Below the pieces are notes generated by a model, which had not been told where the DNA came from, made no database searches, and saw only the letters and a list, made by a program, of their open reading frames with translations. The position numbers and the translations under genes are program-made. A stretch of DNA of 64,000 bases from the NCBI RefSeq assembly GCF_002715865.1, contig NZ_CP017696.1:2126369-2190368 (forward strand). The letters are read 5' to 3'. The stretch's first letter is position 1, and each line of letters begins with the position of its first letter. This document shows positions 1 through 9,910 of this stretch, in pieces. Source of the DNA: Bifidobacterium asteroides DSM 20089 (lineage in GTDB: Bacteria > Actinomycetota > Actinomycetes > Actinomycetales > Bifidobacteriaceae).

Positions 1-451
1 CGATAGTGATAAGCATCTCGAATGTCACCACCATGGTGAGAATCAAGGAAGCCCAAACCGTCAACCGTTGAATCCAGTGAATTCGCAAATCACCTCACCC
101 ACCCAAAACAAAGAGCAGACACATGCCGGCCGACAAGGCAGGAGCTGCCATTCATGAAGCAACAACTTTCCCAAACTTCCTCATAGTCTTCTCCTTTGAA
201 AGCAAATATGAGGCGAAACGTTCTACCGCTAACTATTCTACGCCATAAACACAGCTAACTCATTCCGGCCTCTCACACATTGAGACTGCTCTCATGTCAC
301 TGACACCGATGTGGAAATCCGAACTGGTACGATGACGCCACCACTCTTGGAACAATACCCCTGCCGGAATTCGAACAACACATAAAAGACCAGTTTGCTT
401 GGTTACACTCACACCATGAGCATGGGATGTTTAGTGGATGCAGTGCGGAAT
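1..451. other. Non-coding left edge, no gene recognised
   Basis: No reading frame with a convincing start, ribosome binding site or recognisable product was seen on either strand. The stretch is moderately AT-rich and gives no clear terminator or promoter. It lies downstream of the broken leftward gene that ends near 450-520 and may contain more of its decayed 3' end. Confidence 0.4.
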
Positions 452-1021
452 CATGTAGAGAATGTCGCTGGTGATGACACTGGTGGGGATCGTGGCGGTC
501 AGCCAGTTGCGGGTCTGATGTCAGCCGAGCCGGTTGCTCATCCGTCTGATCTGCTCGCTGGCCTGTCTATCGAGTGAGACCAGTGCCTCGTCGAGGTGTC
601 GTGTGACGTCGTGGGCGAGCGAGTCGAGCCCGCTGTTCTGCTTGCTCTGCAGCCTCAAGAGTCGATCGTTCACGTACCGCTGCTCGTCGTGCATCTTTCT
701 GAGCTGTGTTTCGTGCCTGCTCGCCGTTTGCTCCACGTTCTCCTCGAACGCCTTGTAGCCAAAGAGGATGACCTTCCTTGAGGCTTCGCTCTGCCTGTTG
801 CCTGAGTCCTCTAGTCGCTGCAAGCTGGTCAACAGCATCTGGTTGACCTGTTCCATCGTGGAGGTTATCGTCTCCAACTACTCCCTGAGGTTCACCTGGC
901 GGCTGGTGACCAGCTGTATCTGCGCGCCCTGGTAGTTCCTGAGCTCCTCGAGCACCTGCCTCGTCTCGCACAGTCGTGCACTCAGGTCCTCCTCGTTGCT
1001 CTGGTTCGGGTTTTTGTCCAT
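452..1021 (-). pseudogene. Broken coiled-coil protein gene with in-frame stops
   Basis: Reading leftward, an ATG at 1021 follows an AGGAG ribosome binding site and opens MDKNPNQSNEED. After 47 codons there is a TAG at 880-878, and the same frame then continues for 118 codons (METITSTMEQ... to SNRLG) to a TGA at 521. The frame beyond that TGA stays open to about 452 and is hydrophobic (contains NWLTATIP), like a membrane-anchor tail. The readable part is rich in Glu, Gln, Arg and Leu heptads, so a long helical coiled coil is likely. I do not recognise the family; accessory proteins of plasmid mobilisation or membrane-anchored coiled coils are possible, but this is a guess. The next element upstream is an insertion sequence, whose left end lies 32 bp from the start codon, which fits a decayed gene in mobile DNA. 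Confidence 0.45.
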
Positions 1022-1053
1022 GTCTCCTCGTTTCGTCCAGCGGCGATTGCGGG

Positions 1054-2404
1054 CTATAGGAACTAAACGCGTTGTTTATGTTGGGGGTTTGGCCTTGTGG
1101 CTGTAAGCGTGTTGGGTGGTTGTTAATAGGTCGGGTTGTTAATAGGGGTCTTGCAGGGGTGCCCGTTCCTGTTCGATTGGGGAATGAGAACCAGATCGAA
1201 GAGGGCCAGGCATTGCCCCATATGCCATGGGCGGATGCGCAAGCATGGGCGCAACAGATCAGGCACGCAGCGCTGGATGTGTCCGTCCTGCTCGATCACG
1301 TCCACCGCGCGCAGGCAGGACCGGGCCCGCGCCGCGCAGTTGAGGGAGTTCCTGGACCGGCTGCTGACGGGCAGGACCCGGGAACAGATGGGGGCCATGG
1401 GCGCCAGGGCCTGGCGTAAACGGGTCGGCTGGTGCTGGAACATCAAGCCGGCAATCACACCGGACGGGGTGGTCCATCACACGCTCATGGCCGACGGCAC
1501 GCATATGGCACACGGCTGGTGCCTCCTGATAGCGATCGACGGGCAGACGGGCCAGGTCATCGACCGGCAGTGGTGCCATCAGGAGAACACGGCGGCCTGC
1601 ACGGCCCTGTTCTCCCGCATCCCCGGGCCCGACGTGCTCATCACCGACGGCCTTCGCGGCGTGCAGAAAGCCTGCCATGCCTGCTGGCCGGGCACGCGCA
1701 TCCAACGCTGCCTGGTGCACGTGCAACGCAACACCAAAACCGACCCGACACTCAAACCACGACTTCAGGCCGGCAAGGAACTCAAGCGACCCTCCGACCA
1801 GCTCACCCGGGTCCATACCATCGAGGAAGCGGTGCGTTGGGGTGAGGCCTTGAACGCCTGGCACGAAAGATGGAAAACCCCCATCGACGAACGCACCATG
1901 GCCAAGGACGACCCAGCCAACCCCAAAGCCAGCCACCAATCCTGGTGGTGGACCCACCAGGAACTCCGCCGCTGCTACCGCAGGCTCGAACACCTCTTCC
2001 AAGACAGGCAGCTCTTCGCCTTCCTGGAACCCGAACTCACCGCCGGCGGGCCAGTGGAACGCACCACCAACCGGCTGGAAGGAGGAGTCAACCCACCCAT
2101 CAAACGCACCCTCCTGCAACACCACGGCCTACCCGAGAGCCACATGAGACGCGCCTGCGAATGGCACTGCTACATGAAAACCGACAACCCCGACCCCGCC
2201 AGCCTGATCAGGGACGAACACCACCAGCCACAACCAGCACCCAAACGGGAAACCAGACAGGAACAGGACGAGCCCGAACACTACGGCACCGCCATCAACT
2301 GGAACGAGTTCCACACACCAGTCAGATACCCCAACACCACACTCTGACCAACACACAACCAAACCCACACACAGAACCTAAAACAACGCGTTTAGTTCCT
2401 ATAG
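1054..2404 (+). mobile_element. IS256-family (IS1249-group) insertion sequence
   Basis: The element is bounded by perfect 24-bp inverted repeats at 1054-1077 and 2381-2404, each with outer end CTATAGGAACTAAACGCG, and contains a single transposase gene. Its length of 1351 bp is normal for the group. No convincing target-site duplication is seen in the flanks (GATTGCGGG on the left, GCCGACTT on the right), so it may be old or the flanks may have rearranged. It sits between a broken leftward gene and the promoter region of an ABC transporter operon. Confidence 0.85.
1184..2347 (+). CDS. Transposase, IS256 family IS1249 group
   Basis: A DDE transposase of about 387 residues. An N-terminal zinc ribbon (CPICHGRM, then CPSC about 20 residues on) is followed by a mutator-type catalytic domain: the first Asp lies in MADGTHM, the second in LITDGLRG, and the Glu in TNRLEGG. 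The HVQRN segment following the second Asp is the conserved His region of the family. I prefer the ATG at 1184 because family members begin just ahead of the zinc ribbon; an upstream in-frame ATG at 1136 exists but has no better ribosome site. The frame is uninterrupted and runs to 34 bp before the right inverted repeat, so the enzyme should be functional. Confidence 0.85.
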   Translation: MRTRSKRARHCPICHGRMRKHGRNRSGTQRWMCPSCSITSTARRQDRARAAQLREFLDRLLTGRTREQMGAMGARAWRKRVGWCWNIKPAITPDGVVHHTLMADGTHMAHGWCLLIAIDGQTGQVIDRQWCHQENTAACTALFSRIPGPDVLITDGLRGVQKACHACWPGTRIQRCLVHVQRNTKTDPTLKPRLQAGKELKRPSDQLTRVHTIEEAVRWGEALNAWHERWKTPIDERTMAKDDPANPKASHQSWWWTHQELRRCYRRLEHLFQDRQLFAFLEPELTAGGPVERTTNRLEGGVNPPIKRTLLQHHGLPESHMRRACEWHCYMKTDNPDPASLIRDEHHQPQPAPKRETRQEQDEPEHYGTAINWNEFHTPVRYPNTTL

Positions 2405-2427
2405 GCCGACTTTTAACCGTCACGCAA

Positions 2428-2443
2428 GCAATACTTGTATTGC
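2428..2443. promoter_or_regulatory. Perfect palindrome upstream of ABC operon, likely operator
   Basis: GCAATAC-TT-GTATTGC is a perfect 16-bp inverted repeat about 90 bp upstream of the ABC ATPase start and 24 bp beyond the insertion-sequence end. AATACTTGTATT-type palindromes are typical operators of PadR- or TetR-like repressors of efflux genes. No such regulator gene is in the window; it could have been on the other side of the insertion sequence. Function is inferred from position and symmetry only. Confidence 0.4.
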
Positions 2444-2530
2444 GTCTCAGTGTAAAGTTCGCTGTAGCTTTTCGCGTTGTGGATTCGTATGGTGCTCGGG
2501 GTTTCGTCGGGCTGTGGATTGGGGTTGGGT

Positions 2531-3262
2531 ATGGCTGGTGAGTTTCTGTCCCTTGAGGGTGTCTCCTATCATTACGGTTCGGGCGGGGCCGGCATCACCG
2601 ACGTGTCCCTGCAATGCCCGCCTGGGTCGTGGACGGCGATCATGGGGCCCTCGGGCGCGGGCAAGTCGACCCTGCTGAATTGCGCCTCGGGCCTGCTGCC
2701 GGTCGACCAGGGCTTGGTGCACATCGGGCAGCATGACCTGGCCCGGATGGGAGAGGCCGACCTGACACGTGTCAGGCGTGACCTGATCGGGTTCGTGTTT
2801 CAGGACTACAACCTCGTCGAAGCGTTCACATGCCTGCAGAACGTGATGCTGTCCTTCCTCTTCGGCGGGCCGCGCATCGAGGTCGACGACGCCGTGCGGG
2901 CCCTGCAGGCGGTGGGTCTGGATGGTTTCGCCGACGTCTATCCCTCGGACATGTCGGGCGGGCAGCGGCAGCGTGTGGCGGTGGCCAGGGCTTTGGCCTC
3001 GAGGCCCTCGGTCGTCTTTGCCGACGAGCCGACGGGCGCCCTGGACACCGCCGGCTCCCAGCTGGTGCTGGACGCCTTCGGCCAGGTGGCGGCGCGGGGG
3101 TCCACGGTGCTGATGGTGACCCACGACCCGGATGTGGCGGCCCGTGCTGGCAGCACCGTGTTCCTGGTCGACGGCCGCATCCACTCGGTGTGGTCGGGCT
3201 GCACGGCCGAGCAGCTGGCCATGCACCTGGCCGAGACCACGTTGAGCGGGGCCGACCGGTGA
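2531..3262 (+). CDS. ABC transporter ATP-binding protein (MacB/LolD-like)
   Basis: A 243-residue nucleotide-binding subunit energising the permease encoded next. Walker A GPSGAGKST is at residues 39-47, the Q-loop Gln at 91, the signature MSGGQRQRV at 141-149, Walker B plus D-loop (VVFADEPTGALD) at 161-172 and the switch His in VTHD at 198. The start at 2531 (MAGEFLSLEG) is where family members begin; the frame is open upstream to 2477 but adds a Gly-rich, unlike-protein stretch. Its TGA overlaps the GTG of the permease in GTGA, so the two are translationally coupled. The family exports peptides or lipids or gives resistance to peptide antibiotics; the substrate here is unknown. Confidence 0.9.
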   Translation: MAGEFLSLEGVSYHYGSGGAGITDVSLQCPPGSWTAIMGPSGAGKSTLLNCASGLLPVDQGLVHIGQHDLARMGEADLTRVRRDLIGFVFQDYNLVEAFTCLQNVMLSFLFGGPRIEVDDAVRALQAVGLDGFADVYPSDMSGGQRQRVAVARALASRPSVVFADEPTGALDTAGSQLVLDAFGQVAARGSTVLMVTHDPDVAARAGSTVFLVDGRIHSVWSGCTAEQLAMHLAETTLSGADR

Positions 3263-5295
3263 GCGCGGGCATGGCCTCCCCGGCCCAGCAGGCGAGCCGA
3301 CCCTGGCGCAAGCGGCCAACAAGGGCCAGCCTGTCCTTCTCCCTGGTCAGGGCCCACCGCTCCTCCTACTGGATCATGTGCCTGGCCGTGTTCGCCGCCA
3401 CGACCCTGTCCTGCGCGACCCTGCAGGCACGTCAGGCGGGCCTGGCCTACGACGGCCTGCACGGCCTGGAGGGCCTGAACGCCTACCACCGCATTCTGAC
3501 CAAGGCCTACTACGACCTGGCATTGAACACTGTGTCGCTGATCGCGCTGGTGTTCTGCCTGCTGGTGACGGTGTTCCTGGTCCTGTCATCGGTGTCCTTC
3601 CTGGTCCAGGAAAGGCGCCGGGAATACGGCCTGATGCGGCTCAACGGCGCCTCGGGCAAACAGGTCGTGGCCATGGCCCTGCGAGAGTTCTCCCTGCCCC
3701 TGGCCCTGGCCGACGCCGCGGGATGCCTGGCCGGATCCCTGCTGACCGTTCCTGTGGGCATGGCCTTCATAAGGGCCATGGGCACCACGGACATCGACCT
3801 GCTCTTCCACCCCAGGGCCCGCCTGTGGGTGGCGGCCGTGGCCTTCGCCCTGATGATGGCGGTCTGCCTGCTGGGCGTGTGGCTGGCCACGCGCAGGTTC
3901 GGGGCCGAGACCCCCCTGAAGCTGATGACACAACCGGCCGTCAAGGACAAAAAGGCCAGCCGGTTGCGGATCGTATGCTCCCTGGCCCTGTTCCTAGCCT
4001 CTATCACGGTCGCCTTCATGCCGGTCGACCGCTCGGAGTTCTACGACCGGCTGCTGGGCTTGATCGTCCTACTGATAATCACCGTGTACGTGGCCGCCCC
4101 CCTGCTGGTCCCCCCGGTAGCATCCCTGCTGGGCCTGCTGGCCGAAAAAACCGCGGCCGGACCGGGCCTGCTGGCCCGGCAACGGGTCCGCAGGGGCAGG
4201 GCAGGCGCCACGGCCATAGCGTTGCCGGCCATGATGGCGCTGACCATTCTGGTCTCCTTCATCCTCATCATGCAGGCGGGCCGCATGAGCTCGGTGGTGC
4301 TCAGCATCGAGCCCATGAAGGCCGACGTGGTGGCCTCCTCGGACGACCTGTCCCAGGCCGGCAGGATCTCGCGCACGCTGCAGGGGCTCGGACGGGAGGT
4401 CGGCACAGCCGACATCTACCAGACCCAGCAATGGGTCCTGACCGACAAGCACGGAAACATCCAGATGGACACCTTCCCCCAGGTCACCTGGGCCCAGGCC
4501 CGTGACCTGGCCGACCCCAGCCACAAGGACACCGCCCCCAAGGTGCTCCAGGGCAGCCTGGCCGACCTGGGCGCCGGCAAGGTGGCCATAAGCAGAGCAT
4601 ACGACAACCAGCGCAAGCCGGGCGACACGATCACCCTCATCGACCGCCACGACAAAAGACACCAGGTCCAGGTCGTGGCCGTCATCGAGCCGCCCAAGAC
4701 CACCCCCCACGTGAACATGGACATGCTCACGACCGAGGATGGCCTGCCCAGGGAGGGCGAGAACGGCCGACTGTACGCCTTCATCACCGCCCGCGACCAC
4801 ACCCAGGCCGACGACATAGCCCAACAGATAAGGGACACCACCCACAAGATCACCGCCTTGAACAGGCAGGACTTCATCGACGACTACATCAAGACCAGCA
4901 TCAAGGAGCAGCAGGGAACACCGCTCATGATAGCCGGCGGCACCATCCTGGCCCTGATATTCCTCGTCCAATCTATAGCCATAGGAATCAGCGAACGACG
5001 CATGCAGAACCGGCGCCTCAACCAGATGGGCGTCACCCGCGGCGCCCTCGCCTGGTCAGCGGCCATCGAGACCACACTCGACGTCACCGCCGGCATCATC
5101 CTCTCCCTCGTCGCCGTGGCCATCACCGAGGCATCCGTGGCGATAAGCTTCGTCCGGGACGGGGTCGGCATACAACACACACCCATCATCGCAGACATCT
5201 TCCTACCCATGTCCCTCCTGCTCCTGGCCGTCGCCATAGCCACCACCATCCTCTGCACACGCCTCACCCACAAGAACCAACCCACAAAACACTAG
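3259..5295 (+). CDS. ABC transporter permease, FtsX/MacB type
   Basis: A membrane permease of 678 residues starting at a GTG that overlaps the ATPase stop by four bases; the first ATG is 12 bases on. One membrane span lies near residues 37-57 and a cluster follows from about residue 93, after which comes the QERRREYGLMRLNG segment, the typical cytoplasmic loop of FtsX-domain permeases. A large soluble domain between about residues 340 and 550 is followed by three C-terminal spans, where a second such loop (ERRMQNRRLNQMG) occurs. The architecture is that of the bacitracin/lantibiotic resistance and lipoprotein-release transporters. A gene for an ABC exporter follows 15 bp downstream, so the three genes are probably one operon. 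Confidence 0.88.
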   Translation: MSAGMASPAQQASRPWRKRPTRASLSFSLVRAHRSSYWIMCLAVFAATTLSCATLQARQAGLAYDGLHGLEGLNAYHRILTKAYYDLALNTVSLIALVFCLLVTVFLVLSSVSFLVQERRREYGLMRLNGASGKQVVAMALREFSLPLALADAAGCLAGSLLTVPVGMAFIRAMGTTDIDLLFHPRARLWVAAVAFALMMAVCLLGVWLATRRFGAETPLKLMTQPAVKDKKASRLRIVCSLALFLASITVAFMPVDRSEFYDRLLGLIVLLIITVYVAAPLLVPPVASLLGLLAEKTAAGPGLLARQRVRRGRAGATAIALPAMMALTILVSFILIMQAGRMSSVVLSIEPMKADVVASSDDLSQAGRISRTLQGLGREVGTADIYQTQQWVLTDKHGNIQMDTFPQVTWAQARDLADPSHKDTAPKVLQGSLADLGAGKVAISRAYDNQRKPGDTITLIDRHDKRHQVQVVAVIEPPKTTPHVNMDMLTTEDGLPREGENGRLYAFITARDHTQADDIAQQIRDTTHKITALNRQDFIDDYIKTSIKEQQGTPLMIAGGTILALIFLVQSIAIGISERRMQNRRLNQMGVTRGALAWSAAIETTLDVTAGIILSLVAVAITEASVAISFVRDGVGIQHTPIIADIFLPMSLLLLAVAIATTILCTRLTHKNQPTKH

Positions 5296-5309
5296 AGGCC
5301 AGGCCAACC

Positions 5310-7032
5310 ATGAACTTTATCCACGTCGTCAGGAAATACATGCCGGGGCACATTCTTGCATACACGGCAAGCCTTCTGCTGGGAATCCTCGCACAAGCGG
5401 TCGTCCTGCTGCAACCACAGCTCAGCGGAGCCCTCATAGACGGCGTGCAACAATACAAAGCAATCGTATTAATCGCGGTGCAATTGGGAATACTGTTCAT
5501 TCTTGGCGCTGTATTGACAGCAATCCAGCAAGCCATACTAGGCACAATAGGGGAGAAATCATTATATTCCATTCGCAACAGCATGGTCGACAAGTTTTTC
5601 CGGATGAGTTTGCTTGATAGGGAACAGAAACCTCCGGCCTGGTATTCGCAAAGAGTTTCCAATGATGCCGCTTTGATAAAGTCGGTTCCATCGCAATTCC
5701 TCTCACTGGTGCAAGGAATAATCCTGATTGTAGGTTCAGGGGTGTGCCTTGTGTGGCTTGACCCCATTTTCTTTGTGATAGTTCTCATTCCTGCAGGTTT
5801 TTCAATATCACTTATGCTTATTGCAACTAAGCCGGTAAAAAAAACTGCAGAACAATCTGCAGAATGCAACAATGGACATGACCTCGACTGTGCAGGAAGC
5901 CGCCGCTTCCATGAGAACACTTGAAGCCTATAACTCTATCGACCCGGAAAAAAACAAGATATATGCCATAACAGGGCAGGCTTTTGCCTCCGGGAGGAAA
6001 CTTGTTTGGTTATACAGCAGTTTTGCGCCTGTCAACCAGATTTTGTCAAAGCTGGGAAACATAGTCGCCATCCTATACGGAGCATATCAAGTTGCGTGTG
6101 GACAGATGGAATTCACATCGCTAGTCATGTTCTTGATGTACTTTTCCTACTTCTCAACAGCGATCAATTCAATAGTGTCTGCTATAGGGCAGATGCAACA
6201 AGCCATAGTCGGAAGCCAACGAGTGGATGAATTCTTTACGGTGAAAGAACAGCAAGACGATTCAGCAGGAACGGTGCTTAGCCTAACAAAGGCTCCAAAA
6301 GTGACTTTCAAGGAAATCAACCATAGGTATATCGACCAAACAGAGAATTCGCTAACCAATGTTAGTTTTACCGCTCCTCCAGGGAAAATAACGGCACTGG
6401 TTGGAGAATCAGGCGGCGGAAAAACAACATGCTTGAGCTTAGTCGAACGGTTCTTCCAGCCCACCAATGGGCAAGTAACCGTCGATGGTTCCGATCTCGC
6501 TGGCCTTCACATGGAGAAGTTGAGAAAAGACATCGCGTATGTGGAACAAGACCCCTGTATCCTGACGGGAACCATCAGAGACAACATACTACTTGGGAAC
6601 AACACGGCAACAGATGATGAAATATCTCAGGTGCTTAAACGTGTCGGCCTCGAACTCGACGGCGTATCAGATGCACAGCTCCTGGATAGGGAAGTGGGCC
6701 AGTCTGGTTTAGCCTTGTCGGGCGGTCAAAAGCAAAGAATTGCCCTGGCCCGTGCCTTGATTAGAATGCCCAAGCTTTTACTCATGGATGAGCCGACATC
6801 CAACTTAGACGGTCTGGCTGAGGAGACTATTGCCAAACTTATTCGACAGAGATTCGGAAACACAACAGTTCTATATTCAGCCCATCGCCTCTCACTTATT
6901 CTTGAAGCCGATTGGATTGTCGTTATCAAGAACGGTAGGGTCCTGGATGAAGGCAACCATGAAGAGTTGCTGGGTAGATGCGACTACTACAAGCAACTGA
7001 TTGCTTCACAGGAACAGCACACCACCAAGTGA
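5310..7032 (+). pseudogene. ABC exporter (fused membrane and ATPase domains), frameshifted
   Basis: Two overlapping frames together give one normal half-transporter of about 573 residues. The first (5310 to about 5840) holds the first membrane spans; the second supplies the remaining spans, Walker A GESGGGKTT, signature LSGGQKQR and Walker B LLLMDEPTS. The switch is at a run of eight A residues, 5837-5844: with seven, the reading becomes KPVKKLQNNLQNATMDMTS, which joins the halves smoothly. The gene is either inactivated, affected by a homopolymer sequencing error, or read by slippage at the A8 run. It follows the ATPase/permease pair closely. Base composition is visibly more AT-rich than those two genes, which suggests a different origin. 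Type: lipid or peptide exporter, MsbA/LmrA-like. Confidence 0.75.
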
Positions 7033-7153
7033 AAGGTTTCAATCTGCCTTAAACACATCTGCTGCAATTGGTTTTATCAGTTCTATAGGCCAGAATTACT
7101 CCCTGAAGCACACCAACGTCCAAATATTTCACTTCTCACAGATGATATTCTTT

Positions 7154-7750
7154 TCACTCGTTATCATTTAATGAATCATATCCGTTAAGTTGTTCAGTGC
7201 CATCAGATTTAATCGTCTTGTATATCGTTCCTCGGGAGACATTAAAGCGCTGCGCAATCTCCTGGACTGTAACGCTCCTGGACTCGTAGAGCTGCCGAAC
7301 CATGGACTTATCGCTCTTGCTCAGCTTGGGACGCCGCCCACCAACCCTTCCCCGTGACCGGGCAGCCTTCAGACCGGCGGTGGTTCGCTCACGGATTAGG
7401 TCACGCTCAAACTGGGCCATGGCGGCGAACACGTTGAACACCAGGACGCCACCAGGAGTGGTTGTGTCCATCTGCTCGGTCAGAGATTTGAAGCCAACAC
7501 CCATATCCTGCAGACGGTTCATGATATCGACCAGGTTCTGGACGCTGCGCCCCAGTCGGTCGAGTTTCCATACCACCAGCACGTCACCCTCTCGCAAAAC
7601 ATCAAACATACGGTCGAGTTCAGGACGGCTGGCCTTGGCTCCTGAAGCGTGATCAACATAGCATCGATCACACCCGTCAGCCTTCAAAGCATCGACCTGC
7701 AGGTCCTCGTTCTGGTCCAGGGTGCTGACCCTGGCATACCCAATCAGCAT
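7154..7750 (-). CDS. Serine recombinase/resolvase (Hin/Tn3 resolvase type)
   Basis: A 198-residue small serine recombinase. The nucleophile is Ser9 in IGYARVSTLDQN; the Arg-rich active site continues in WKLDRLGRS, the long E-helix follows at FERDLIRERT, and a Hin-type helix-turn-helix closes the protein (ITVQEIAQ-like VTVQEIAQRFNVSRGTIYK). I chose the ATG at 7750, which has GGGGGAGGGG nine bases upstream; a TTG six bases earlier is also in frame. The start overlaps the stop of the upstream membrane-protein gene in ATGCTGA, so expression is coupled. Such enzymes resolve cointegrates or invert segments; a candidate site is the inverted repeat at 8417/8468. Confidence 0.85.
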   Translation of the reverse strand: MLIGYARVSTLDQNEDLQVDALKADGCDRCYVDHASGAKASRPELDRMFDVLREGDVLVVWKLDRLGRSVQNLVDIMNRLQDMGVGFKSLTEQMDTTTPGGVLVFNVFAAMAQFERDLIRERTTAGLKAARSRGRVGGRRPKLSKSDKSMVRQLYESRSVTVQEIAQRFNVSRGTIYKTIKSDGTEQLNGYDSLNDNE

Positions 7751-8427
7751 GCGCAAGCCCCTCCCCCATATGGATACGCCGAATCCTTACCCGTATACGG
7801 TCCCTCCTTGGGACAGATACGCTCGTCAAATATCTGCTTGCCATAGGTAAAAATAACCAGTGAGAAAACGCCACATACGATCCACCACAACACATTCCTG
7901 CTCTGAGGGAAATCGGATATCCTCGAATCATTGCGCCACAGCCAATATGCCATAATGCCCCCGAGGAGCATATACGGCCATGTTCGCAAGAACCATCTGA
8001 GATTCAGGGCTCCCCTGCACCAATCCCAGGAATAGTATCCAAGAGCCACATCTTCTACCAGAGACATAGCTATTATCAACCAAGACACATCAGCCGACAA
8101 CGCCACCGCCCGTGTCATCAAAACCATTAACGCGGACAGATAAAGCAGGTGTCCGCCACAAACAACCATCAACACATCCCGACTGTTCCCTAAAGGATCT
8201 TCTTCAGGTCGTCGATAAAAAAGAATCCAAAGGACGGCAAGCAAGCCGGCCAACATCAGCCACATCGCTATCCCATTCAGCGGCTGAATCTTTCCCCCGA
8301 CTACACCAGGCACTATCGACACAGCTACAAGCGCTATATACAAAGACAGCCAGACCTGTACACATTTGCGTACCAGTTTTTTCAGACCATATTGCCGAAG
8401 CGCATCGCGACTCCATGAGTGTTTCAA
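7744..8427 (-). CDS. Polytopic membrane protein of unknown function
   Basis: A 227-residue hydrophobic protein with about six membrane spans: near residues 25-45, 52-70, 84-106, 114-134, 145-162 and 177-196. The most likely start is a TTG at 8427 preceded by GGAAGGA; no ATG in this frame is placed near a ribosome site. The C-terminus is short, soluble and Cys-ended (GGACAC). I do not recognise the family. Its stop overlaps the start of a serine recombinase, an unusual partnership. The start codon lies inside one arm of an inverted repeat (8417-8435 with 8468-8486), so its expression may be controlled by a protein binding there. Confidence 0.55.
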   Translation of the reverse strand: MKHSWSRDALRQYGLKKLVRKCVQVWLSLYIALVAVSIVPGVVGGKIQPLNGIAMWLMLAGLLAVLWILFYRRPEEDPLGNSRDVLMVVCGGHLLYLSALMVLMTRAVALSADVSWLIIAMSLVEDVALGYYSWDWCRGALNLRWFLRTWPYMLLGGIMAYWLWRNDSRISDFPQSRNVLWWIVCGVFSLVIFTYGKQIFDERICPKEGPYTGKDSAYPYGGGACAC

Positions 8428-8486
8428 AACCCGTCCTTCCGTCCATCAAATTGTACATTGATTTTTAGACGAGTTTTGAAACACTC
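8417..8486. repeat. 19-bp inverted repeat at start of membrane protein gene
   Basis: GAGTGTTTCAAAACCCGTC at 8417-8435 and its complement with one mismatch at 8468-8486 flank a 32-bp spacer. The left arm overlaps the probable start codon and ribosome binding site of the leftward membrane-protein/recombinase operon, and the right arm lies where its promoter should be. It could be an operator, a recombinase binding site or a translation-blocking hairpin. Confidence 0.6.
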
Positions 8487-9154
8487 AATTCAACAAAAAG
8501 AATCAAATTCTCCAGGAATCACCATTTGTTCCAAAAACGGTCCTTTTCCCGCTGGCGAGAGGCGCCGGTGCTTTCCCCGATGAATTTGGACTCGTGATCT
8601 TGTCTTTCAGGCGAGTTTCAGCTCGGCTATTACACGTTTAATCTACTTGGTGACTATCAGAGATTTAGATTCTATATTGGAAGCGTCGGAGCTCTGTTGG
8701 GACAAGGCGTTTCAGGCTTAGGCTCTACTAAAAGTATGCTATCGGGGATGAAAAGGCTCCGCTGGGATGTATGGCTGGAAGCCAGCGGGGTACCCACTGA
8801 TCATTGTGGCGTGGCCATGGGTGTTTTGGAGCAAAGAATCGACTCTGCCGGTGCTGATAAGGGCATGTCCAGGGCATCATACTTTGCTCGGGCGGGAAGA
8901 CTTTGGCTTCTGGAGTCGATTTGCCGTCCTTCTTCTGGGGCAGAGGTTCGCTTCCTGATGCAGTATCCGCGTGATAGGAGTGCCGGGGTTCCAAAACGAC
9001 GCTGACAGGGGACCGGTACAAGTGGAGTCTGTCTGTAGTGAGACGGAAGACGGCTCAAGGATTGCCATAGTGGGCCCTGCAGGTTCTTGCAGGGCCCATC
9101 AGAAACCTGCAGATCGCAGATCTGTTCCAGTAATTGCGCGGAGCGATTGGGGAA
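8487..9154. other. Long intergenic stretch, no gene recognised
   Basis: Several open frames of 60-100 codons exist on both strands but overlap one another, lack ribosome sites and resemble no family I know. A strong 10-bp hairpin (GGGCCCTGCA...TGCAGGGCCC) stands at about 9072-9097, downstream of the leftward sirtuin gene; it has no T-tract but may end that transcript. Confidence 0.4.
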
Positions 9155-9910
9155 TCATCCTTGTCCGGCGATGGTTTTGTCGACGAGTTTGGGCAGTGCC
9201 TCTTCGATAGGTTCGTGGATGAGTCGGGTCGCCAGGGAATCGTATTGGGTCGAGCCCATGTTCATGATGGTGATTGGCACGCCCGCCTGGGCTGCCACCG
9301 GCACCAGCGAAGCTGCTGGATACACTTCCAAGGTGGAGCCAATCACCCAGAACTGATCGGCCTGGCTGGTCAGCCTCATGCTCTTCTCCATGGCTCCTTC
9401 GGGCAGGGCTTGACCGAAGTAGACCACATCAGTCTTGATGATGCCGTTGCATGGCATGTTGCCTTGGTAGGGCATGGGCTTGTGGCAGTGTGGATCGGGT
9501 TCCTGATCAAGCTTGGCCATGATGTCGGCCGTCCGATATGCCTGACCGCACTTCATGCAATGGGAGCTGCCGATGGTCCCGTGAAGGTTGACGATGACAT
9601 CCTCGGAGTTGCCGGCTTTCTCGTGGAGGGCATCGAAGTTCTGCGTAGCCAGCAGGTTCAGCATGCCTGCCTGCTCCAGCCTGGCCAGTGCCTTGTGCGC
9701 TACTCCGGGCTGGGCCTTCCAGACTGGTGACTCCTTCTGCCACCGCCATGAATACTCCCGCTGCTTCCGGTCACTCATGAACAGGTCCAAGTCATAAACA
9801 TTCATCTGATCGGGATGCTTGGTCCAAACCCCGTCAGGCCCGCGAAAATCCGGTATGCCGGCGGAAGTCGAGATTCCCGCCCCGGTCAGTACTGCAATTG
9901 TTGTGCTCAT
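9155..9910 (-). CDS. NAD-dependent protein deacylase, sirtuin family
   Basis: A 251-residue SIR2-family enzyme that removes acyl groups from lysine using NAD. GAGIS is at residues 10-14 with DFRGPDGVW following, TQNFDALH at 89-96 (the common form is TQNxDxLH) and the catalytic His in NLHGT at 110. A structural zinc site is formed by Cys118, Cys121, Cys142 and Cys154. Length is normal for the bacterial CobB group. The gene stands alone between an empty stretch and the rRNA operon leader, transcribed away from the latter. No sign of damage. Whether it prefers acetyl or longer acyl groups cannot be told. Confidence 0.93.
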   Translation of the reverse strand: MSTTIAVLTGAGISTSAGIPDFRGPDGVWTKHPDQMNVYDLDLFMSDRKQREYSWRWQKESPVWKAQPGVAHKALARLEQAGMLNLLATQNFDALHEKAGNSEDVIVNLHGTIGSSHCMKCGQAYRTADIMAKLDQEPDPHCHKPMPYQGNMPCNGIIKTDVVYFGQALPEGAMEKSMRLTSQADQFWVIGSTLEVYPAASLVPVAAQAGVPITIMNMGSTQYDSLATRLIHEPIEEALPKLVDKTIAGQG